NCBI GenBank assembly: GCA_011620245.1
Contig: WOZN01000420.1
Location: forward strand, 1 to 11,198
Length of the DNA stretch: 11,198 nucleotides
Reading direction: 5' to 3'
Source: Acidovorax sp.
GTDB lineage: Bacteria; Pseudomonadota; Gammaproteobacteria; Burkholderiales; Burkholderiaceae_C
A program made the translations under genes and the position numbers. A model generated the notes under the pieces. That model was not told where the DNA came from, searched no databases, and saw only the letters and a program-made list of their open reading frames with translations. Positions 1 to 5,345 of this stretch are shown piece by piece (position 1 is the stretch's first letter; each line of letters starts with the position of its first letter).

Positions 1-40
1 CATGTCAAGGTGGTGCTCTAACCAGCTGAGCTACGCGCCT
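1..40 (-). tRNA. tRNA-Val (anticodon GAC), 5' part only, cut by the window edge
   Basis: Read on the minus strand, bases 40 to 34 form the 5' acceptor strand (AGGCGCG). They are followed by the invariant T8, a D arm containing AGCTCAGCTGGTTAGA, and an anticodon stem and loop starting CCACCTTGACATG. The anticodon GAC lies at bases 6 to 4, reading valine GUC/GUU codons. The D arm and anticodon arm agree with known bacterial tRNA-Val(GAC). The 3' half of the anticodon stem, the variable loop, the T arm and the 3' acceptor strand lie outside the window, so acceptor pairing cannot be checked. A separate promoter lies just upstream, so the gene need not depend on readthrough from relA. Confidence 0.93.
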
Positions 41-59
41 GTTTGTATTCGAGAAAGTG

Positions 60-89
60 ATTGTAGCAGCAAAAAAACCCCGTTTTGAA
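60..89 (-). promoter_or_regulatory. Probable sigma-70 promoter of tRNA-Val
   Basis: On the minus strand a -10 box TACAAT (bases 65-60, 5 of 6 consensus) is preceded, after an 18-base spacer, by TTCAAA (bases 89-84, 4 of 6 to the -35 consensus). Transcription would start near base 53, giving a leader of about 13 nt before the mature tRNA 5' end. The spacer contains a T-run that gives AT-rich DNA in an otherwise GC-rich region. Confidence 0.6.
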
Positions 90-139
90 CGCCCACGGAA
101 AATCAGCGCAATCGTCAGCCCAGATGGCGGCAAGGCAGG

Positions 140-2353
140 TCAGCGTCGCCGCGCCGACCGCACGCCCGCCACACTGGCGACAATCGCCAGCACCTTGTTG
201 AGACGTCCTGAATTGGCGACTTCGACAGTGAACGTCATCCAGGCAGTTCCCTTGACCGACTGGGTCTGCACGCCGACGACGTTGGTCTTCTCCCGCGCGA
301 ACACTTCCGAGATATCGCGCAACAAGCCCTGGCGGTCGGCTGCCTCCACCGCCACGTCCACGGGATATACCGCAGCACCTGCAGCGGATTTGGGCACACC
401 CCATTCGACTTCGATCACCCGCTCACTGCTGCGCGCCGCCATCTCCCGGAAATTGCTGCAGTCTGCACGGTGCACGCTCACGCCCTTGCCACGGGTGACA
501 AAGCCGCGGATATCGTCGGGTGGCGCAGGCTTGCAGCATTTGGCCAGTTGGGTCATGAGCGAATCGATTCCCACCACCAGCACGCCACCCCTGGGGGCGG
601 ATGCGTTGGTGCGGGTCTTTTTCAGCAGCAGGTAATCGTCGGGCTGCAGCACGGGCTCAGGCGGGCGCAGAAGGGTTTCGATGCTGCGCAGCGAAAACTC
701 GTCCTTGCCCACCACCTCGAACAGCGCGTCGGCCGACTTGAACCCCAGTTGCACCGCCAGGTCGTCCAGCTTCATGGCCGTCTTGCCTTCGCGCTGCAGC
801 AGCTTTTCAACCGCCTCACGTCCCCGGGCCACCGTTTCGTGGGTGGCCTGGGCGTTGAACCAGGCGCGCACCTTGGCCTTGGCCCGGTTGCTGGTGAGGT
901 AGCCCAGTTCGGCATTGAGCCAGTCACGTGACGGGCGGCCTTCCTTGACGGTGGTGATTTCCACGGTCTGGCCGTTCTGTAGCTGCGTGTTGAGCGGCAC
1001 CATGGCGCCGTCGACCTTGGCGCCGCGGCAGCGGTGGCCGAGACTCGTGTGCACGGCATAGGCAAAGTCCACGGGCGTGGCGCCGCGGGGCAGCTCGACC
1101 ACAGCGGCGTCGGGGGTCAGCACGTAGATGCGGTCGTCAAACAGGCCGCTGTTTTGTGCTGCTCCGACCAGATCGCGCTCCCATGCCAGCAACTGGCGCA
1201 GCACCGCGATCTTGGCATCGTATTCGCCGCTGGCCGACACGCCCGCATAGCCCTTGCTGCCCGCCTCCTTGTAGGCCCAATGCGCTGCCACGCCGTGCTC
1301 GGCATGGTCGTGCATGGCCTGGGTGCGGATCTGGATTTCGATGGGCTTGCCAGCGGCGTCGCGGACGATGGTGTGCAAGGACTGGTAGCCATTGGGCTTG
1401 GGGCGCGCGATGTAGTCATCGAACTCCTCCACGATGGGCGTGAACTGCTCATGTACCCAGCTCAAGGCGGCATAGCAATCCTTGACCGAGGGCACCACCA
1501 CGCGCAGCGCCCGGATATCGAGCACCTGGTCGAAATTGAGCGACTTGCCGCGCATCTTCTTGACGATGCTGTAGATATGCTTGGGACGCCCCTGCACGCT
1601 GGCGCTGATGCTGCGCGCGCGCAGTTCCGACTCCAGCCGCGTGCGCAGCTGTTCCATGTAGACCTCGCGCTCGCCGCGTTTTTCGTCGAGCAGGCGTGCC
1701 ACTTCCTTGTAGGTCTCGGGCTCCAGAAAGCGGAAGGACAGATCCTCCAGTTCCCATTTCACCTGCCAGATGCCCAGCCGGTTGGCCAGCGGGGCAAACA
1801 CCTGCAGCGATTCGCGCGCCAGGCTGGGCGACACCGGGCGCTTGCTGGCGGCATGGAACCGCAGCGTCTGCAGGCGGGACGCCAGGCGCAGCATGACCAC
1901 GCGCAGGTCGCGCGAGAAGGCCAGCAGCATCTTGCGCACGTTCTCGGTCTGCACCGCCGGGTCGTCCACCTGCTGGGCGCCACGCGCCTGCCGTTGCACG
2001 CGCATGAGATTGGTGGTTTCCACCGCCAGGGCCGCAAAGTTGTCGCCAAAAGCCTTGGCGATCACCTCCTGGGGCTTGTTCAGGTGTCCGCAGGCATATA
2101 CCAGGTAGCTGGCCGCCTGCATGGCCTCTGACCCCCCGATGGTTTTGAGGATGGCGGCCACGGCGTCCGCATGGGCCAGCGTGTTCTCGCCGGAATCGAG
2201 CGTCTCGCCCGCCATGAGGGGTTCGGCAAAGGCGCGCGCGCGCGCCAGGGCATTGACCTGCTCCGGCAATGTGTGGGCCGTTGCGGCAATGAGTTGCGGC
2301 AGCGTGTCGGCAGCAGGTGCATGCGCCGCGGCTGCCGCAGGGAGCGTTTTCAT
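140..2353 (-). CDS. relA: RelA, monofunctional (p)ppGpp synthetase (GTP pyrophosphokinase)
   Basis: This 737-residue protein is predicted to transfer pyrophosphate from ATP to GTP/GDP to make (p)ppGpp in the ribosome-linked stringent response. Domains in order: a degenerate N-terminal HD-type region (about 40-190) in which the catalytic His-Asp pair is replaced around Y86-A-C-G-H; the synthetase domain (about 225-365) with PKHIYSI, the G-loop region, and YQSLH; TGS (about 407-468); a Cys/His cluster (C606, C607, H628, C632); and a C-terminal ACT domain (about 663-735). The motif E310-F-D-D313 is the EXDD signature of RelA, whereas bifunctional SpoT/Rel carries RXKD. Length matches E. coli RelA (744). 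Its ATG lies in an ATGA overlap with the stop of the upstream hydrolase gene, implying translational coupling. Function is inferred from family knowledge; the motifs are directly visible. No strong terminator is seen downstream. Confidence 0.96.
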   Translation of the reverse strand: MKTLPAAAAAHAPAADTLPQLIAATAHTLPEQVNALARARAFAEPLMAGETLDSGENTLAHADAVAAILKTIGGSEAMQAASYLVYACGHLNKPQEVIAKAFGDNFAALAVETTNLMRVQRQARGAQQVDDPAVQTENVRKMLLAFSRDLRVVMLRLASRLQTLRFHAASKRPVSPSLARESLQVFAPLANRLGIWQVKWELEDLSFRFLEPETYKEVARLLDEKRGEREVYMEQLRTRLESELRARSISASVQGRPKHIYSIVKKMRGKSLNFDQVLDIRALRVVVPSVKDCYAALSWVHEQFTPIVEEFDDYIARPKPNGYQSLHTIVRDAAGKPIEIQIRTQAMHDHAEHGVAAHWAYKEAGSKGYAGVSASGEYDAKIAVLRQLLAWERDLVGAAQNSGLFDDRIYVLTPDAAVVELPRGATPVDFAYAVHTSLGHRCRGAKVDGAMVPLNTQLQNGQTVEITTVKEGRPSRDWLNAELGYLTSNRAKAKVRAWFNAQATHETVARGREAVEKLLQREGKTAMKLDDLAVQLGFKSADALFEVVGKDEFSLRSIETLLRPPEPVLQPDDYLLLKKTRTNASAPRGGVLVVGIDSLMTQLAKCCKPAPPDDIRGFVTRGKGVSVHRADCSNFREMAARSSERVIEVEWGVPKSAAGAAVYPVDVAVEAADRQGLLRDISEVFAREKTNVVGVQTQSVKGTAWMTFTVEVANSGRLNKVLAIVASVAGVRSARRR

Positions 2354-3375
2354 GCGGCCACCGTTTCGTCGGGGGCCAGCAGAAAGTCCGTGACGGCCGT
2401 CACCTGGTCTTGCGCCATCAAGGTGGGAGCGTGCCCCACGCCCTCGAATTCCACAAGCTTGGCCCGCGGCCCGCGGCGCGCCATGGCCTGGGCGGTTTCT
2501 GGTGCCAGCAGATCGGACTGCGCGCCGCGCAGCAGCAGCGTGCGCGCCTGGATGCGGTCATACAGCTGCCACAGCTGCAGCGCACCGGCGGCAGAGGCCT
2601 CGGGCGTCGTGGCCCGAAAGACCTGTGCAATGGCGGGGTCGTAATGCAGCCCCAGGCCGCCGCCTGGCAAGGCCCGCACCATGGGCCGCGACAGTTCCAG
2701 CCACTGCTCTGCAGTGTGAGGGCCAAAGCTCGACGAAGTGGCCCACAGGGCATCGGCCGCCTGCTGCAGCGAATCAAAGCGGACCGGAGCCCCCAGATAC
2801 TGGCCGATGCGCTGCAAGGCCTGCCATTCGATGGCAGGCCCGACATCATTGAGCACCAGCCGGCGCACCGGCACGGCCAGCGGCCACATGCTGCCCACGC
2901 CGGTGGCAGACACGCCGGCGGGTGCGGGGGGCTCATCGGGCACGCCCAACCCCGGCTGGCCACACAGTGCAATGCCGATCAGCCCGCCCATGCTGGTCCC
3001 CACCCAGTCCAGCGTCTGCACCGGGGCCTGCTGCTGCAGGTGGCCCAGCAAAGACAGCATGTCGGCCACGTATTGGGGAATCTGGTAGCCGGCGGGGTCG
3101 GCCAGCCAGTCGCTCTGGCCACGGCCCACCACGTCGGGACAGATGACCCGTGCATGCTGGCTCAGCGCGCGCGCCAGGGTGTCGAAATCCCGCCCCTGGC
3201 GCGACAGGCCATGCACGCACACCACCACATGAGGATGGGCCGGATTGCCCGTGCCGTTCCACTCCCAGTACGCCATGCGATGCTGCGCTTGCGGGCTGCC
3301 TGGCGCGCGCGCATGGGGCCCCGCCTCGGAGGCGGCGCCAGGGCAAAGTACGTAGTTCAGCGTAGGTTCAATCAT
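2350..3375 (-). CDS. Alpha/beta-fold hydrolase, substrate unknown
   Basis: This predicted 341-residue cytoplasmic hydrolase has a complete alpha/beta hydrolase core: VHGLSRQG near 54-61 (oxyanion region), GRGQSDW (84-90), the nucleophile elbow GTSMGG with S128, the acid in GAQSD with D288, and the base in GVGH with H315. A lid-like insertion lies between about 180 and 260. I see no signal peptide or membrane segment. Substrate cannot be told from sequence; esterase, lactonase and C-C hydrolase are all possible. An in-frame ATG at 3429 would add 18 residues. I prefer 3375 because the longer version overlaps a likely rightward promoter and adds sequence that does not look like the fold. Neither start has a strong ribosome binding site. 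The gene is first in a two-gene unit, and its TGA overlaps the relA ATG by four bases. Confidence 0.88.
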   Translation of the reverse strand: MIEPTLNYVLCPGAASEAGPHARAPGSPQAQHRMAYWEWNGTGNPAHPHVVVCVHGLSRQGRDFDTLARALSQHARVICPDVVGRGQSDWLADPAGYQIPQYVADMLSLLGHLQQQAPVQTLDWVGTSMGGLIGIALCGQPGLGVPDEPPAPAGVSATGVGSMWPLAVPVRRLVLNDVGPAIEWQALQRIGQYLGAPVRFDSLQQAADALWATSSSFGPHTAEQWLELSRPMVRALPGGGLGLHYDPAIAQVFRATTPEASAAGALQLWQLYDRIQARTLLLRGAQSDLLAPETAQAMARRGPRAKLVEFEGVGHAPTLMAQDQVTAVTDFLLAPDETVAA

Positions 3376-3400
3376 GGTGCGGGATCTTGCGGCTGCGTTC

Positions 3401-3406
3401 GATAAT
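3401..3406 (+). promoter_or_regulatory. Possible -10 box of the dehydrogenase remnant
   Basis: GATAAT matches 5 of 6 bases of the -10 consensus and lies 37 bases before the ATG of the 3-hydroxybutyrate dehydrogenase remnant. I find no good -35 element at 16-18 bases upstream. It may be the surviving promoter of the once-intact gene. If used, transcription would begin near 3412. Confidence 0.35.
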
Positions 3407-3443
3407 GGCTGTGTTGCATCGTAATTCATTCGGCGAAATTCCC

Positions 3444-3572
3444 ATGCTCAAAGGCAAAACCGCACTCGTTACCGGCGTGACCTGCAACGCCATCTGCCCC
3501 GGCTGGGTGCTGACGCCGCTGGTGCAAAAACAGCTGGACGCCAAGGCCGCAGAACACGGCATTTCAACCTAA
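3444..3572 (+). pseudogene. bdhA: Remnant of a 3-hydroxybutyrate dehydrogenase (SDR family) gene with a large internal deletion
   Basis: The reading frame encodes 42 residues. Residues 1-11 (MLKGKTALVTG) are the start of a short-chain dehydrogenase up to the first glycine of the TGxxxGxG nucleotide motif. Residues 11-36 (GVTCNAICPGWVLTPLVQ and on to KAA) match what I recall as the region near residue 175-200 of bacterial 3-hydroxybutyrate dehydrogenases. The joint is in frame at ACCGGC (3471-3476). A full enzyme is about 260 residues, so roughly 165 internal residues are missing, including the rest of the Rossmann fold and the Ser-Tyr-Lys catalytic triad. The frame then stops after GIST, losing about 50 C-terminal residues. 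It cannot be an active dehydrogenase. The identification is from remembered family sequence; the missing catalytic centre is directly visible. Confidence 0.8.
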
Positions 3573-3576
3573 AAAC

Positions 3577-3596
3577 GGCAGGATTGCTCCTGTTTT
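3577..3596. terminator. Bidirectional intrinsic-terminator-like hairpin
   Basis: CAGGA (3579-3583) and TCCTG (3588-3592) form a five-pair stem with a TTGC loop, and bases 3578/3593 can add a G-U pair. Rightward it is followed directly by TTTT. Leftward the same stem is followed after CCG by TTTTT (3575-3571). It lies between the end of the dehydrogenase remnant and the 3' end of the SIMPL gene, where converging transcripts would need stopping. The stem is short, so confidence is moderate. Confidence 0.45.
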
Positions 3597-3640
3597 AATA
3601 GCTGTTAGCGCTTATTACACAAGCGTTAGAAGCCATTTTC
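3583..3640 (+). repeat. Dispersed hairpin repeat, intergenic copy
   Basis: This AT-richer intergenic segment contains AATAGCTGTTAGCGCTT followed by ATTACAC and AAGCGTTAG. TAGCGCTT (3606-3613) pairs with AAGCGTTA (3621-3628, one G-T) around a 7-base loop. Its reverse complement aligns with the segment at 4331-4372: AGCGCTAACAGCTATTAAA against AGCGCTGGCAGCTATCAAA, 16 of 19 identical, with a hairpin at the same place. I recall very similar elements scattered through intergenic regions of Comamonadaceae genomes; that recollection is unverified here. It has no coding capacity, and its function is unknown. Confidence 0.65.
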
Positions 3641-3675
3641 ATGCCTGAAAAATGCCAGCATATTTCTTGCCGGAT

Positions 3676-4389
3676 TCAGCGCATCTGCACCGAGCCGGAC
3701 ACATTGACAACCACCTGCGCCTTGCCCGCCTCGACCGGCACCGGCGCATCGGCGAAGGCTGCCGATTTGGCCTCCATGGCGATGGCGCGCGGGCGGGGGC
3801 CGGGAGTCATCTCGTTGCTGTTCACGGACACCTCGCGCAGGCTGTAGCTGGCAAAGCCAAAGCCGCGGCTCAATTCAGCGGCGCGCGCCTTGAATTGCTC
3901 GATGGCCTGGGTCTGGGCCTCGCTCTGCACCTGGGCGCGGGCCTCGCGCGACAAGGCAAAACCCACCTGGCTGACGGCCATGGTCTGGATCTTTCCTGCC
4001 GTGGCGGTGATGCGGGCAAAGTCACGCCCCTCCAGCACCAGTTCGGCCCGGCCCTGCCAGCCATTGATCTTGCCGTCCTTGCCGTAGCGCGGGTACAGCC
4101 CGAAGGGGCCGGTACGCACATCCAGCTGTCCTGGCTGCGCATTGCGCTTGGCCTCGGTCAGTGCCGCATCCAGCGCCTGCTTGAGCTGCGCCTGCGTGGC
4201 AGCCGCGTCCGCGCCCTCCTTGCTGGTGGACAGCGCCAGCACCAGCAGGTCCTGCTGCACCTCCACCGTGCCAGAGGCCGACAGCTGCACCACATTGCGC
4301 GGCTCAGCTGCCAGGGAATTTTGAGAAAAAGCGGCTCCAGCGCATACTGCAAAAGCGCTGGCAGCTATCAAACGAATAGCATTCTTCAT
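3676..4389 (-). CDS. Exported SIMPL (DUF541) domain protein
   Basis: The 237-residue product has a Sec-type signal peptide: K2 and R6, a hydrophobic stretch of about residues 7-21, and likely cleavage after SLAA (28). The mature part is a SIMPL/DUF541 domain. It opens with VQLSASGTVEV, has an alpha-helical Ala/Gln-rich stretch (60-83), then PRYGKDGKINGWQGRAELVLEG (100-121), and a second half with VSQVGFALS and helix 148-175, ending VVVNVSGSVQMR. Such proteins are periplasmic or outer-membrane-associated and of ill-defined function, with some links to stress tolerance. The start at 4389 is chosen because AGGGAGGG (4404-4397) lies 7 bases upstream and the signal peptide begins there; a frame extending upstream to 4665 would cross into ompR. 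The gene diverges from ompR-envZ across 217 bp, so joint control is possible but unproven. Confidence 0.88.
   Translation of the reverse strand: MKNAIRLIAASAFAVCAGAAFSQNSLAAEPRNVVQLSASGTVEVQQDLLVLALSTSKEGADAAATQAQLKQALDAALTEAKRNAQPGQLDVRTGPFGLYPRYGKDGKINGWQGRAELVLEGRDFARITATAGKIQTMAVSQVGFALSREARAQVQSEAQTQAIEQFKARAAELSRGFGFASYSLREVSVNSNEMTPGPRPRAIAMEAKSAAFADAPVPVEAGKAQVVVNVSGSVQMR
4331..4372 (-). repeat. Dispersed hairpin repeat, copy inside the SIMPL signal-peptide coding region
   Basis: CCAGCGC (4337-4343) and GCGCTGG (4355-4361) form a perfect 7-base-pair stem around an 11-base loop. The flanking CAGCTATCAAA matches the intergenic copy at 3583-3640, in inverted orientation. The repeat encodes residues 6-20 of the SIMPL protein, the hydrophobic core of its signal peptide. 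It uses codons such as ATA, GTA and TTT that are scarce in the rest of this gene. Confidence 0.6.
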
Positions 4390-4431
4390 ATCAGAACCCT
4401 CCCTGTGACCAACGCACAGCGCCACATCGGC

Positions 4432-4465
4432 GCCGCGCAGACATCCACAGTAACCGCTGCGCGGC
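4432..4465 (-). promoter_or_regulatory. GC-rich stem-loop in the probable leader of the SIMPL gene
   Basis: GCCGCGCAG (4432-4440) and CTGCGCGGC (4457-4465) are perfect 9-base complements separated by 16 bases. In the leftward transcript the hairpin would sit about 27 nt upstream of the ribosome binding site at 4404-4397. No U-run follows it, so it does not look like a terminator. It could stabilise the mRNA or be a protein-binding site. Function is inferred only from position. Confidence 0.4.
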
Positions 4466-4511
4466 CAGCCTGCGTAAAGCGTGCGTGAGCGGCCTGCACA
4501 CCAGGGCAAAA

Positions 4512-4540
4512 CTTGTAACACTTGGTCAGACAAGGGGCAA
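4512..4540 (-). promoter_or_regulatory. Possible promoter of the SIMPL gene
   Basis: On the minus strand TTGCCC (4540-4535, 4 of 6 to -35) and TACAAG (4517-4512, 4 of 6 to -10, preceded by an extended TGT) are separated by exactly 17 bases. Transcription would start near 4505, giving a leader of about 115 nt that contains the stem-loop at 4432-4465. The -10 box lies inside the left arm of the TTGTAAC/GTTACAA dyad, so a protein bound there could control the promoter. Confidence 0.35.
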
Positions 4541-4593
4541 AAAACCGAACTTCGGGGCTGAAGCTGGTCAGAATTGGCCCTGTTACAAATTGG
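4513..4593. promoter_or_regulatory. Nested dyad and direct repeats between the SIMPL gene and ompR; candidate operator
   Basis: TTGTAAC (4513-4519) and GTTACAA (4582-4588) are perfect inverted repeats whose midpoint, 4550.5, nearly coincides with the centre of the small palindrome CCGAACTTCGG (4545-4555). Both arms contain TGTWACA followed by TTGG. In addition, TGGTCAGA occurs twice in direct orientation (4523-4530 and 4565-4572), 42 bases apart, close to four helical turns. TGTAACA-like half-sites occur in E. coli OmpR sites as I recall, so autoregulation by the adjacent OmpR-type protein is a reasonable guess. The right-hand motif also resembles an extended -10 (TGT TACAAA, 4581-4589) for ompR. 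Confidence 0.45.
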
Positions 4594-4606
4594 ACCCGCA
4601 ATCACC

Positions 4607-5338
4607 ATGGCCACAACAACCAACCGTACCGACAAGATTCTGGTGGTGGACGACGATGCACGCATCCGCGATCTGCTGCGCCGCTACCTGACCCAGGAGG
4701 GCTTTGAAGTCATGGTCGCCGAAGATGGCAAGGCCCTGAACCGTCTGCTGCTGCGCGAAACGGTCGACCTCATCGTGCTCGACCTGATGATGCCTGGCGA
4801 AGACGGCCTGTCGATCTGCCGCCGGCTGCGGGCCGCCAATGACCGCACGCCCATCATCATGCTCACCGCCAAGGGCGAGGATGTGGACCGCATCGTGGGC
4901 CTTGAAGTGGGCGCCGATGACTACCTGGGCAAGCCCTTCAACCCCCGCGAGCTGCTGGCGCGCGTGCACGCCGTGCTGCGCCGCCGCCCCGTGCAAGAGG
5001 CACCCGGCGCCCCATCGGGCGACAACGAGGTGGTCACCTTCGGCCCCTTCACCTTCGACCTGGGCACGCGCGCGCTGCAGCGCAACGGCGAAGAGCTGCC
5101 GCTGACCACCGGCGAATTCGCCATGCTCAAGGCCCTGGTGCGCCACCCGCGCCAGCCGCTGTCGCGTGAAAAGCTGGCGCTGCTGGCACGCGGCCGCGAG
5201 TTCGAGCCCTTTGACCGCAGCCTCGATGTGCAAGTGTCGCGCCTGCGCAAGCTGGTGGAGATCGATGCTGCTGCGCCGCGCTATATCCAGACCGTGTGGG
5301 GCGTGGGCTATGTTTTCGTACCGGACGGAACGAGTTGA
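4607..5338 (+). CDS. ompR: OmpR-family response regulator
   Basis: This 243-residue cytoplasmic response regulator should be phosphorylated by the kinase encoded next to it and bind DNA. The receiver domain (about 10-125) has the acidic pocket D15-D16-D17, phospho-acceptor D59 in LIVLDLMMPG, T87 in MLTAK, and K109 in GKPF. After a linker, a winged-helix effector domain (about 140-238) follows, with LTTGEFAMLKALV, SREKLALLARGRE, DVQVSRLRKLVE and the closing YIQTVWGVGYVFVP. Length and motifs closely resemble E. coli OmpR (239). The ATG at 4607 gives a normal receiver N-terminus; an upstream in-frame TTG at 4574 is not needed. There is no strong Shine-Dalgarno sequence before the ATG. The kinase gene begins 7 bases after the stop, so the two form an operon. 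Targets cannot be told; envelope or porin genes would be expected by analogy. Confidence 0.93.
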   Translation: MATTTNRTDKILVVDDDARIRDLLRRYLTQEGFEVMVAEDGKALNRLLLRETVDLIVLDLMMPGEDGLSICRRLRAANDRTPIIMLTAKGEDVDRIVGLEVGADDYLGKPFNPRELLARVHAVLRRRPVQEAPGAPSGDNEVVTFGPFTFDLGTRALQRNGEELPLTTGEFAMLKALVRHPRQPLSREKLALLARGREFEPFDRSLDVQVSRLRKLVEIDAAAPRYIQTVWGVGYVFVPDGTS

Positions 5339-5345
5339 TCTGTTC

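Noticed and set aside
71..86. AAAACGGGGTTTTTTT on the minus strand as a possible relA terminator.
   Set aside because: The stem would be almost all A-T with a three-base GGG loop, too weak for an intrinsic terminator. The stretch is better explained as part of the tRNA-Val promoter spacer and -35 region.
1034..2131. A 365-codon plus-strand frame opposite relA, and another at 2317-3405 opposite the hydrolase.
   Set aside because: No recognisable domain, and full overlap with well-supported genes on the other strand.
4340..4345. Cys16 of the SIMPL protein as a lipoprotein lipobox.
   Set aside because: The preceding residues F-A-V do not fit the lipobox, which needs a small residue at -1 and usually Leu at -3. 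A normal Sec cleavage after SLAA fits better.
4574..4606. TTG start at 4574 for ompR and TTG start at 7532 for ispF.
   Set aside because: Both only add short unconserved tails. The ATG starts at 4607 and 7502 give standard N-termini, and the ispF ATG has a good ribosome binding site.
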